From Nitrosomonas sp. (GTDB lineage Bacteria > Pseudomonadota > Gammaproteobacteria > Burkholderiales > Nitrosomonadaceae): DNA of 46,602 bases. Made by a program: the position numbers and the translations under genes. This document shows, one piece after another, positions 38,271 through 46,602 of this stretch (within the stretch, counting starts at the first letter, position 1; each line of letters starts with the position of its first letter). The stretch covers positions 1 through 46,602 of the forward strand of contig NZ_JAMWZS010000023.1 of the NCBI RefSeq assembly GCF_024282095.1, in the 5' to 3' direction. A model generated the notes under the pieces. The model made no database searches and was not told the origin of the DNA. It saw only the letters and a list, made by a program, of their open reading frames with translations.

Positions 38271-41066
38271 ATGAGTGCTGCTGATTCAGAGAATAATGGT
38301 GCCCAAAATGTATTGGCGGATGACAAAGATCTGCCATTGCGTGAAGATATTCGTTTTTTAGGGCGTATGCTGGGCGATACGTTACGTGAACAGGAAGGGA
38401 ATAGTGCTTTCGAACTGGTCGAAAATATACGCCAGACCGCGATTCGCTTTCATCGGGATCAAGATCCAAAAGCGCAATATGAACTTGATGCAATTCTGAA
38501 CCGATTGAGTGATAAAGACTCATTGCCTGTCGTTCGTGCATTCAGTTACTTTTCATTACTTTCCAATATCGCCGAAGATGTTCATCATAACCGGCGGCGC
38601 CGTGCACACCTGCGTGCGGGATCCTCACCGCAGGCCGGCAGTGTCACTTTGGCATTGGAACGCGTGTTGGAAGGCAAAAAAGATACTGCGGTGTTGGTCG
38701 ATTTTTTTAGAAAAGCGGTTATTTCGCCGGTTCTGACAGCACATCCAACCGAAGTCCAACGCAGAAGTATCTTGGATTGCCAATTGGCCATTGAGCGCTT
38801 ACTGAAAGAACGGGCGCGCACCGAGCTGACGCCCAATGAATTGCGCCATAATGAAGAAGGTTTGCGCGCCACCATTCAGATCTTGTGGCAAACGCGCATG
38901 CTACGGCCAACCCGTTTGTCTGTGTATGACGAAATTGAAAACGGCCTGGCTTACTACAGTTATACTTTTTTGACCGAGATTCCCTATATCTATGCAAAAA
39001 TAGAAGACTTACTTGAACGCCGCTTGGGTAAGGATGCGCCTTATGTCACTTCGTTCTTACGCATCGGCAGCTGGATTGGCGGCGATCGTGACGGCAATCC
39101 TTTTGTGACACATGAAGCGATGTTGCGTGCCGTCGAACGTCAATCCGCGCTGGCTTTGGATTTTTACCTGGATGCGGTAAATAAGATTGGCCGTTCAATG
39201 AGCCTCACTGAACATTTGGTGAAAGTCAGTGACGAGGTCAAAGAATTGGCGGCTACTGCACCGGATATTCCCAACCGGTCTGATGAACCGTATCGGCGGA
39301 TTTTTCTCAGTATCGGAGAACGCCTGGTCGCAACTTCCCAGCAATTAGGGCATCAACTTACGCAACATCACCCGATTCACGCCGGCAAGCCCTACGCGGA
39401 TAGTACCGAGCTTTTGCACGATCTCGATGTAATCATTCACTCATTGAAACAACACAAATCCTATTGGGTGGCGCGTGGTGCGTTGCGTAATTTACGCCGC
39501 GCGGTTGATGTATTCGGTTTCCACCTGGCGCCACTGGATATGCGCCAGCACAGCAAGATACATGAGCAGGTCGTGACCGAATTATTCGAGCATCGTGAAC
39601 CGGGTAAACGTTACGTGGAATTGAATGAGCAAGAACGCGTGAAATGGCTGTTGGCAGCAATCAGCCGGCCTCGTCCTGTGCTCGCTTCTTGTGCAGATTA
39701 TTCCGAAACGGCACAATCCGAGCTACATATCCTGCAGTGCGCGGCGGAGATCCATCGCCGCTTTGGGCGTGCGGCACTGCCCAATTACGTTATTTCCATG
39801 ACTACGGGCATCATCAATATACTGGAAGTAGCATTGCTGCTGCAGGAGGTGGGCTTGTTGCAAGCTGGAGAAAATCCTCAGTTGCATCTGAACATCATTC
39901 CATTGTTTGAGACGATTGCAGATTTGCGCAGTTGCAGCGATATCATGGATCAGTTGTTTTCATTGCCATATTATCGCAAGCTATTGAGTTCTCGCGGCAA
40001 TGTGCAAGAAGTCATGCTGGGTTATTCCGACAGCAACAAAGATGGCGGCTTTATCACATCGAATTGGGAGATCTATAAAGCTGAAATTGAACTCACCAAA
40101 GTTTTTGCCAAGCACAACGTTGAACTGCGCTTGTTCCATGGTCGTGGCGGCACGGTGGGCCGAGGTGGCGGGCCCAGTTATCAGAGTATTCTGGCGCAAC
40201 CGCCAGGCAGTGTTAACGGCCAGATACGCGTTACAGAGCAAGGCGAAGTCATCAGCAGTAAATATGCGGAACCTGAAATAGGCCGGCGGAATCTTGAAAC
40301 GCTGGTGGCTGCAACCATGGAGGCGACATTGTTGAGCTATGATTCGATCGGTGCGAATGCAGATCGATATTATCAAGCCATGGAAAAGCTTGCATCGGCT
40401 TCTTTTGCAGCTTACCGCGAATTAGTATATGAAACACCGGGCTTTAAAAAATTCTTTTTGGAATCTACACCTATCCGGGAAATGGCAGGATTGCACATTG
40501 GCAGCCGGCCACCGTCGCGCAAGAATTCGGATGCCATTGAAGATTTACGTGCCATTCCCTGGGTATTCAGTTGGAGTCTGAGCCGCATGATGTTGCCGGG
40601 CTGGTATGGCTTCGGTCATGCAGTGGAAGCCTTTGTGAATGGCGCAGACCAGGATGGACAGGGACTGTCATTATTGCAAGAGATGTATCGGGAATGGCCT
40701 TTTATGCAAACATTATTGTCCAATATGGACATGGTGCTGGCTAAGACGGATATGGGCATTGCCTCACGGTACGCGGAATTAGTCGATGATGTTGTATTGC
40801 GTGAACAGATTTTTGGTCGTATCCAGGAAGAACGGGCGAGAAGTCAGAAATGGCTGTTTGCCGTGACCGGTCATACGGAGTTACTGCAAGACAATCCAAC
40901 GTTAGCGCGCAGCATTCGCAACAGAACGCCCTATATCGACCCGCTCAACCATTTGCAGGTGGAATTGCTGCGTCGATACCGGTCCGGCGAAGATAGTGAT
41001 GAAGTTAAACGCTCTATTCATCTGACTATCAATGGTGTGACAGCTGGATTGCGCAATAGTGGTTGA
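38271..41066 (+). CDS. ppc: Phosphoenolpyruvate carboxylase
   Basis: 931 residues, full length. Catalytic His in [12 protein letters not shown] (about 155-166), glycine-rich loop [20 protein letters not shown] (about 620-640), [15 protein letters not shown] and the allosteric/active region [11 protein letters not shown]. The C-terminus ends [14 protein letters not shown], the invariant NTG-like end, here with Ser in place of Thr. It carboxylates PEP to oxaloacetate, replenishing the TCA cycle and supplying aspartate. In an autotroph this anaplerotic step is important, and oxaloacetate is also the precursor of the Asp backbone of cyanophycin. It is transcribed divergently from hemC. Confidence 0.97.
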   Translation: MSAADSENNGAQNVLADDKDLPLREDIRFLGRMLGDTLREQEGNSAFELVENIRQTAIRFHRDQDPKAQYELDAILNRLSDKDSLPVVRAFSYFSLLSNIAEDVHHNRRRRAHLRAGSSPQAGSVTLALERVLEGKKDTAVLVDFFRKAVISPVLTAHPTEVQRRSILDCQLAIERLLKERARTELTPNELRHNEEGLRATIQILWQTRMLRPTRLSVYDEIENGLAYYSYTFLTEIPYIYAKIEDLLERRLGKDAPYVTSFLRIGSWIGGDRDGNPFVTHEAMLRAVERQSALALDFYLDAVNKIGRSMSLTEHLVKVSDEVKELAATAPDIPNRSDEPYRRIFLSIGERLVATSQQLGHQLTQHHPIHAGKPYADSTELLHDLDVIIHSLKQHKSYWVARGALRNLRRAVDVFGFHLAPLDMRQHSKIHEQVVTELFEHREPGKRYVELNEQERVKWLLAAISRPRPVLASCADYSETAQSELHILQCAAEIHRRFGRAALPNYVISMTTGIINILEVALLLQEVGLLQAGENPQLHLNIIPLFETIADLRSCSDIMDQLFSLPYYRKLLSSRGNVQEVMLGYSDSNKDGGFITSNWEIYKAEIELTKVFAKHNVELRLFHGRGGTVGRGGGPSYQSILAQPPGSVNGQIRVTEQGEVISSKYAEPEIGRRNLETLVAATMEATLLSYDSIGANADRYYQAMEKLASASFAAYRELVYETPGFKKFFLESTPIREMAGLHIGSRPPSRKNSDAIEDLRAIPWVFSWSLSRMMLPGWYGFGHAVEAFVNGADQDGQGLSLLQEMYREWPFMQTLLSNMDMVLAKTDMGIASRYAELVDDVVLREQIFGRIQEERARSQKWLFAVTGHTELLQDNPTLARSIRNRTPYIDPLNHLQVELLRRYRSGEDSDEVKRSIHLTINGVTAGLRNSG

Positions 41067-41119
41067 CAGGTAATTTTTACAAAATGTTGCTCTTGATGAG
41101 CGTGCGGTAGGAGGCTTGG

Positions 41120-42424
41120 GTGCAAATAAAGCGATTTGTTTTTGTTGTATTGTTAAGTTTCTATTCTCAATGGGCATTGGCTTCACTGCCGATCCAGTAC
41201 TGGCAGACATCTTCCGGTACGCGAGTGTATTTTGTTGAAAATCATGATCTGCCAATGCTTGATATCAGTGTGGAATTTGCTGCGGGTAGTGGCATGGATA
41301 CACCGAGCAAGTCGGGTCGTGCCAATCTGGTTCGGCATTTGCTTAGCATGGGGGCGGGAGGATTTTCTGAAGATCAAATTACAACCGCTTTAGCGGATGT
41401 TGGTGCACAGCTGAATAGCCACTTTGATCGGGACCGTGCAGGTATTGCTTTACGTACTTTAAGCAGTGAGCGAGAACGCAAGCAAGCGTTAGAGACATTG
41501 GCGCGCATTATCCAGTATCCAGAATTCCCTCAGAATGTACTGGATCGAGAAAAGGCCAGGATTACTTTGAGTATTAAAGAATCGAGTTCTAAGCCTGATT
41601 ATATTGCTGAACGTGAATTGATGAAAATGCTGTATGGCGACCACCCCTACGGACTGAATGATGTGGGTGAAATTAATACCATCAATTCATTGCAGCGGGA
41701 AGATCTGCTGGCTTTTTACCGGTCTTACTATGTTGCCAGCAATGCAGTGATCGCAATTATTGGCGATATTAGTCGGTCTGAGGCGGAAGCGATTGCGAAA
41801 TCGTTGACGGAAAATTTATCTTCCAATCAGCAGAAAACTGAAGTGCCGGCAGTGCAAATTCCTGCAGCAGGAATAAAAAGGATTCCTCACCCAGCAACAC
41901 AAAGTCACATTCAGCTGGCCTATCCAGGGCTGCGTCGGAATGATCCTGATTATTTCCCCCTTTTGGTCGGAAATCACATACTGGGTGGCGGCGGATTCGT
42001 TTCGCGTCTGATGGAAGAAGTTCGTCAGCAGCGTGGTTTAGCCTATAGCGTTTATAGCTTCTTCTCTCCCTACAAAGAACAAGGGCCATTTCAAATCGGC
42101 CTACAGACCAAAAAAGAACAATCCGAGGAAGCATTCGCATTAACTCAGAAAGTACTCAAAGATTTTGTTAGTGGAGGCCCAACAGGAGAAGAACTGATAG
42201 CCGCCAAGCAAAATATTATCGGCGGATTTCCACTGCGGATAGATAGTAATAGCAAAATACTCGGTTATCTTGCCATGATTGGTTTTTATAATTTGCCACT
42301 CACTTATTTAACAGATTACTTGGTTGCTGTTGAAGCAGTAACCACTGAACAGATCCGGCAAGCATTCCAGCGACGAATCCAGCCTGATGGTATGGTGGCC
42401 ATTATTGTGGGTGCAATTGAATAG
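41120..42424 (+). CDS. M16-family (pitrilysin-like) protein without the zinc motif
   Basis: 434 residues from GTG at 41120, preceded by TAGGAGG at 6-7 bases. A signal peptide (QIKRFVFVVLLSFYSQWALA) directs it to the periplasm. Two M16 domains follow, the second with HIQLAYPGLRRNDPDYFPLLVGNHILGGGGF and RQQRGLAYSVYSFF. The zinc-binding HxxEH of active M16 peptidases is replaced by N69-L-V-R72-H73, so it should be the inactive partner of a heterodimer. Related genomes usually have an HxxEH-containing gene directly upstream; here ppc ends 53 bases before it. The following genes rsmD and coaD are in the usual order. Confidence 0.9.
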   Translation: MQIKRFVFVVLLSFYSQWALASLPIQYWQTSSGTRVYFVENHDLPMLDISVEFAAGSGMDTPSKSGRANLVRHLLSMGAGGFSEDQITTALADVGAQLNSHFDRDRAGIALRTLSSERERKQALETLARIIQYPEFPQNVLDREKARITLSIKESSSKPDYIAERELMKMLYGDHPYGLNDVGEINTINSLQREDLLAFYRSYYVASNAVIAIIGDISRSEAEAIAKSLTENLSSNQQKTEVPAVQIPAAGIKRIPHPATQSHIQLAYPGLRRNDPDYFPLLVGNHILGGGGFVSRLMEEVRQQRGLAYSVYSFFSPYKEQGPFQIGLQTKKEQSEEAFALTQKVLKDFVSGGPTGEELIAAKQNIIGGFPLRIDSNSKILGYLAMIGFYNLPLTYLTDYLVAVEAVTTEQIRQAFQRRIQPDGMVAIIVGAIE

Positions 42425-42439
42425 AACAATTTTTGACAC

Positions 42440-42986
42440 ATGGCTGCAGCACAAGGAAAAGTCCGCATCATTGCTGGTTACTGGCGTAGTCGCCTGATAG
42501 TCTTCCCAGATCAACCTGATTTAAGACCTACTGCGAGCAGAATACGCGAAACAGTATTCAATTGGTTGGGGCAAGATTTGAGCGGATTGTGTTGTCTCGA
42601 TTTATTTGCGGGGAGTGGCGCATTGGGTTTCGAGGCCGCATCTCGGGGCGCAGCACAAGTAGTGATGGTCGATACAGACGCTAGAGCTTACAAGGCATTG
42701 TATGAAAACAAACAAAAATTGCAGGCAACGCAAGTTGAATTGGTGATGATGAATGCATTGAATTTTATCCGTTCCGATACGCGGAAATTTGATGTTATCT
42801 TTCTTGATCCTCCTTACCGTCTTGAACTGTTATCAGAGCTGTTGCCGTTACTGCCATCACATCTTGCAGAGGGCGGACTGGTTTATACTGAAACCAGAAG
42901 CGCTTGGATTCCAGACACCCAATGGCATGTGAAACGTAGTGCAAAAGCTGGCACGGTACACTATCAACTTTTGGAGTCGGCATTCA

Positions 42987-42994
<8 letters not shown>
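42440..42994 (+). CDS. rsmD: 16S rRNA (guanine966-N2)-methyltransferase
   Basis: 184 residues. SAM-dependent methyltransferase fold: motif [19 protein letters not shown] (about 52-69), [13 protein letters not shown] (acidic loop after strand 2) and catalytic DPPY in [10 protein letters not shown] (about 119-128). The N-terminus [12 protein letters not shown] with [15 protein letters not shown] is the RsmD signature. It methylates G966 of 16S rRNA in the assembled 30S subunit. It starts 15 bases after the M16 gene and overlaps coaD by 8 bases. Confidence 0.95.
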
Positions 42995-43738
<744 letters not shown>

Positions 43739-43936
43739 ATTTTTCAGCATAAGATATCAAATTACCTGCTCGAAACCGAGAAACATTTTACCAGCGGTAT
43801 TTCCAGCTGAATCATCCTAACAATAGCTTGTAAAAACCCAATGTACCGAGTGAATTTCTATATTCATTAGCGCTTTTTCCTCTCTATCAGTACTCCCTTA
43901 ATTTTTATTTACATTTCCCGTTAGCAAGTGGATTAA

Positions 43937-43956
43937 CCCAAGTGCACTTACTTGGG
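43937..43956 (+). terminator. Possible terminator after the ferredoxin gene
   Basis: Inverted repeat CCCAAGT (43937-43943) and ACTTGGG (43950-43956) with a 6-base loop, followed by ATTTATTAATCTTTT. The stem is short and the distance from the ferredoxin stop is about 200 bases, so the call is weak. Confidence 0.35.
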
Positions 43957-43981
43957 ATTTATTAATCTTTTCAGGCACTCA

Positions 43982-44000
43982 ACAGTACATTGAGTACTGT
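43982..44000 (+). promoter_or_regulatory. Stem-loop in front of the pilT ribosome binding site
   Basis: ACAGTAC (43982-43988), 5-base loop, GTACTGT (43994-44000), with AAAGGG at 44005-44010 and ATG at 44018. A 7-bp perfect stem this close to the binding site could affect pilT translation; there is no further evidence. Confidence 0.3.
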
Positions 44001-44017
44001 CACCAAAGGGTATCGCA

Positions 44018-45061
44018 ATGAATATAATAGAGTTGCTAGCTTTCGTGGTTAAAAACAGCGCTTCAGATTTACATTTATCGGCAGGTATGCCGCCGATGAT
44101 TCGGGTGCATGGCGAGATTCGACGCATCAATTTACCCGAGATGGAACATAAAGAAGTACACGCGATGGTGTACGACATTATGAATGACAGCCAGAGAAAA
44201 GCGTATGAAGAACATCTGGAATGTGATTTTTCCTTTGCTGTTCCCAACCTTGCGCGTTTTCGTGTCAATGCATTTAATACACAGCGAGGTGCCGCAGCTG
44301 TGATGCGCACGATTCCATCAAAAGTTTTGAGTTTGGAAGATATTAAAGCACCTAAAATATTCGCTGAGATTGCAAAGCAGCCGCGAGGAGTTGTGTTAGT
44401 CACAGGTCCGACAGGCTCAGGAAAATCCACCACATTGGCGGCCATGATCAATAGCATCAACGAGAATGATTACGGTCACATCCTGACTCTCGAAGACCCG
44501 ATAGAATTCGTGCATGAAAGTAAGAAATGCCTTATTAATCAACGCGAGATTGGACGGGATACATTAAGCTTTTCCAATGCACTGCGTTCAGCGTTACGTG
44601 AAGACCCTGACATCATCCTGGTAGGTGAAATGCGTGACCTGGAAACTATGCGCTTAGCAATGACCGCAGCCGAAACGGGGCATTTGGTTTTTGGCACTTT
44701 GCATACCAGCTCTGCCGCTAAAACTATTGATCGTATTATTGATGTTTTTCCTGCAGAAGAAAAAGAAATGATGCGTTCGATGCTATCCGAATCATTACGG
44801 GCTGTTATTTCACAGGCACTGCTAAAAACCAAAGACGGAAAGGGGCGTGTAGCTGCCCATGAAATAATGATCGGTACGCCGGCTATCCGTAACTTGATAC
44901 GGGAAGGCAAGGTTGCGCAGATGTATTCGGCAATTCAAACGGGACAAAATGTAGGTATGCAAACATTGGATCAGAATTTGACAGATTTGGTGAAACATAA
45001 TGTGATTTCAGTAGCTGAAGCACGAGGCAAGGCGATGAATAAAGATAATTTCAAAATTTGA
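44018..45061 (+). CDS. pilT: Type IV pilus retraction ATPase PilT
   Basis: 347 residues. An N-terminal PAS-like domain (1-110) carries SASDLHLSAGMPPMIRVHG. In the RecA-like domain are Walker A GPTGSGKST (about 129-137), Asp box HILTLEDPIEF, Walker B PDIILVGEMRD, and His box ETGHLVFGTLHTSSA. The C-terminal AIRNLIREGKVAQM motif is specific to retraction motors. PilT depolymerises pili, powering twitching and DNA uptake. AAAGGG lies 7 bases before the ATG. pilU follows after 42 bases. Confidence 0.96.
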   Translation: MNIIELLAFVVKNSASDLHLSAGMPPMIRVHGEIRRINLPEMEHKEVHAMVYDIMNDSQRKAYEEHLECDFSFAVPNLARFRVNAFNTQRGAAAVMRTIPSKVLSLEDIKAPKIFAEIAKQPRGVVLVTGPTGSGKSTTLAAMINSINENDYGHILTLEDPIEFVHESKKCLINQREIGRDTLSFSNALRSALREDPDIILVGEMRDLETMRLAMTAAETGHLVFGTLHTSSAAKTIDRIIDVFPAEEKEMMRSMLSESLRAVISQALLKTKDGKGRVAAHEIMIGTPAIRNLIREGKVAQMYSAIQTGQNVGMQTLDQNLTDLVKHNVISVAEARGKAMNKDNFKI

Positions 45062-45103
45062 TAAAGCTGTTTAGGTTATTAATCACAATTCCAGAGGTAG
45101 ATT

Positions 45104-46240
45104 ATGGATAAAGAGCAAGCAACAAAATTTATGTCTGATTTGCTACGCCTGATGCTCAGCAAAAAGGCTTCAGATTTGTTCATCACAGCCGGTTTTCCAC
45201 CTGCATTCAAAATTGATGGAAAAATGACACCGGTTTCTCAGCAATCACTTTCTGCACAACATACTGAAATACTCGCCAGAGCCATTATGAATGACAAGCA
45301 GGCTGCTGAGTTTGAAACTACCAAGGAGGCTAATTTTGCGATTAATCCGTCCGGGATCGGACGCTTCCGCGTGAATGCTTTTGTGCAACAACAACGAGTG
45401 GGTATCGTGTTGCGCACTATCACAACCAAAATCCCCGAGTTTGATGATTTGGGTTTGCCGCAAGTGCTTAAGGAAGTTGTGATGAGTAAGCGTGGCCTGG
45501 TGATTTTTGTAGGTGGCACAGGCTCGGGAAAATCGACATCAATGGCTGCATTAATCGGTCATCGTAATCAAAATAGCTATGGCCATATCATCACCATTGA
45601 AGATCCGGTGGAGTATGTGCATGAACATATTCATTGTGTAGTTACGCAACGCGAAGTGGGTGTTGATACCGAGTCATGGGAAGCCGCTTTGAAAAATACA
45701 TTACGGCAAGCACCTGATGTTATTTTGATCGGAGAAATACGCGATCGCGAAACGATGGAACATGCCATTGCATTTGCTGAAACCGGGCATCTGTGCATGG
45801 GAACATTACACGCAAACAGTGCAAATCAGGCGCTGGATCGTATTATTAATTTTTTTCCAGAAGAGCGCCGCACACAATTATTAATGGATTTGTCATTGAA
45901 TTTAAGAGCACTGGTGGCACAACGACTGATACCGGCAAAAAGTGGCAATGGCCGTGTAGCCGCCATTGAAGTGCTGCTCAATTCTCCGTTGATTGCAGAT
46001 TTGGTCTTTAAAGGAAATGTTCACGAGATTAAGGAAATTATGAAGAAATCTCGTGAAATGGGGATGCAGACATTTGATACAGCGCTGTTTGAGCTTTACG
46101 AAGCGGGTAAAATCAGCTATGAAGATGCGCTTAGGAATGCTGATTCCATGAATGAGCTGCGCTTACAAATTAAACTTAACAGTACCGAAGCCCAAGATAG
46201 AGATTTTGCTTCTAGTGTAGATCATCTAGCAATAACGTAA
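45104..46240 (+). CDS. pilU: PilT-dependent accessory retraction ATPase PilU
   Basis: 378 residues, paralogous to PilT. N-domain with KKASDLFITAGFPPAFKIDGKM, Walker A GGTGSGKST (about 144-152), HIITIEDPVEYVHEH, DVILIGEIRDRETM and ETGHLCMGTLHANSA. The C-terminal region has ALVAQRLIPAKSGNGRVAAIEVL and a longer tail than PilT, as in other PilU proteins. PilU boosts the force of PilT-driven retraction and cannot act alone in the species studied. AGAGGTAGATT precedes the ATG. Confidence 0.95.
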   Translation: MDKEQATKFMSDLLRLMLSKKASDLFITAGFPPAFKIDGKMTPVSQQSLSAQHTEILARAIMNDKQAAEFETTKEANFAINPSGIGRFRVNAFVQQQRVGIVLRTITTKIPEFDDLGLPQVLKEVVMSKRGLVIFVGGTGSGKSTSMAALIGHRNQNSYGHIITIEDPVEYVHEHIHCVVTQREVGVDTESWEAALKNTLRQAPDVILIGEIRDRETMEHAIAFAETGHLCMGTLHANSANQALDRIINFFPEERRTQLLMDLSLNLRALVAQRLIPAKSGNGRVAAIEVLLNSPLIADLVFKGNVHEIKEIMKKSREMGMQTFDTALFELYEAGKISYEDALRNADSMNELRLQIKLNSTEAQDRDFASSVDHLAIT

Positions 46241-46279
46241 TTTGTGTGGTTCCTACCTGTAACAATTTAACCTTTCAGG

Positions 46280-46308
46280 AATTTTGCTAAAAATCAGTTG
46301 GCAAAATT
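46280..46308 (+). terminator. Hairpin downstream of pilU
   Basis: AATTTTGC (46280-46287) and GCAAAATT (46301-46308) with a 13-base loop, 40 bases past the pilU stop, followed by TGTCTTTT. AT-rich and long-looped, so a weak terminator at best. Confidence 0.35.
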
Positions 46309-46318
46309 TGTCTTTTAC

Positions 46319-46356
46319 CTGCAGCTAAAAGGAATCGAATTTCGTTTTAGCTGCAG
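46319..46356. repeat. 12-bp perfect inverted repeat upstream of the last gene
   Basis: CTGCAGCTAAAA (46319-46330) and TTTTAGCTGCAG (46345-46356) with a 14-base spacer that itself contains CGAA/TTCG. No T-run follows on either strand, so it does not look like a standard terminator. It sits about 80 bases before the 11-codon leader frame. Confidence 0.6.
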
Positions 46357-46437
46357 ACGTGATAGTCTCTCCTTGTAAAACTCCATGCGTCACGCTTAAA
46401 TCTGCTTTAACGCGGAGGGTTTCATTGGGGAAACAAA

Positions 46438-46473
46438 ATGAACCATTGCACGCTCAATTATTCCGATGGGTAA
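46438..46473 (+). CDS. Possible 11-codon leader peptide
   Basis: ATG at 46438 preceded by TTGGGGAAAC, a good binding site, reading MNHCTLNYSDG and stopping in a TAA that overlaps the start of the following gene. The downstream ATG (46466) has no binding site of its own, so translation may be handed over from this leader. Confidence 0.3.
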   Translation: MNHCTLNYSDG

Positions 46474-46602
46474 ACAGCTAATAGCCGGGCTAGTGGCTCT
46501 GATTAGTCTCATCATGTTTGCTGGAATCGGTCTTTATGCGTTCCGCCATTCCCTGCTGGAAGCGCTTATTGATGATCAACTGCGCAAACAAGACCTGCCG
46601 CT
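46466..46602 (+). CDS. N-terminal fragment of a membrane-anchored protein
   Basis: The first 45 codons of a gene cut by the right edge. An in-frame stop upstream (TGA at about 46439-46441) confines the start to ATG 46466. A membrane anchor (LIAGLVALISLIMFAGIGLYAF, residues about 5-26) is followed by RHSLLEALIDDQLRKQDLP. This is the kind of N-terminus seen in YdbH/AsmA-like envelope proteins, but too little is present for a family call. Confidence 0.55.
   Translation, partial: MGKQLIAGLVALISLIMFAGIGLYAFRHSLLEALIDDQLRKQDLP

Noticed and set aside
46319-46356. Rho-independent terminator
   Set aside because: The 12-bp stem is convincing, but no T-run follows on either strand, so it was listed as an inverted repeat instead.

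Overview
The window reads as chromosomal DNA of a betaproteobacterium. The best guess is a Nitrosomonas-like member of the Nitrosomonadaceae. This is inferred from gene order and the flavour of the proteins (atp operon next to glmU-glmS, yebC-ruvCAB, pilC-pilD-coaE-zapD, argJ/DUF815/Nudix-ThiE/yacG, hemCDY divergent from ppc) together with fairly AT-rich DNA; no 16S rRNA or ammonia-oxidation gene is present to prove it. I see no tRNA, rRNA, CRISPR array, insertion sequence or prophage gene.

Layout. 1-1700 (minus): start of the aa3-type cytochrome oxidase operon (ctaC, then the first codons of ctaD), preceded by a 59-residue membrane mini-protein. 1722-5951 (minus): YccA/BI-1, a small anchored protein, then yebC-ruvC-ruvA-ruvB. 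6098-9362 (minus): glmU-glmS, making UDP-GlcNAc. 9495-16430 (minus): the complete F1Fo ATP synthase operon atpIBEFHAGDC, with a good sigma70-type promoter upstream and a perfect-palindrome terminator at its end. 16763-19884 (plus): argJ, a DUF815 ATPase and a Nudix-ThiE fusion, convergent with yacG.

20080-29253 is the accessory part. yacG and zapD, usually neighbours next to coaE and pilD, are here separated by about 9 kb carrying a sigma factor, a membrane protein with six tandem 16-residue acidic repeats, an ABC exporter with an added N-terminal domain and zinc ribbon, a DUF1854 protein, and two translationally coupled cyanophycin synthetase genes (a short cphA'-type form and a full-length cphA). 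This looks like a cyanophycin (Asp/Arg storage polymer) module. The ABC exporter plus DUF1854 pair is its least understood part.

29254-38146 (mostly minus): zapD, coaE, pilD, pilC (without pilB), an SDR-type protein, a plus-strand ferredoxin-FAD reductase, then hemY, a probable stub of hemX, hemD and hemC. 38271-43738 (plus): ppc, a secreted M16-family protein lacking the zinc-binding residues, rsmD, coaD and a 4Fe-4S ferredoxin. 44018-46240 (plus): pilT-pilU. The window ends in the start of an unidentified membrane-anchored protein.

Two genes appear to start on non-standard codons (ruvC on ATT or CTG, the sigma factor on CTG). Conventional starts would cut off catalytic or conserved sequence in both. 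Other points worth checking are the apparent loss of hemX, the orphan non-catalytic M16 protein, and several perfect palindromes in front of argJ, cphA' and the sigma factor.
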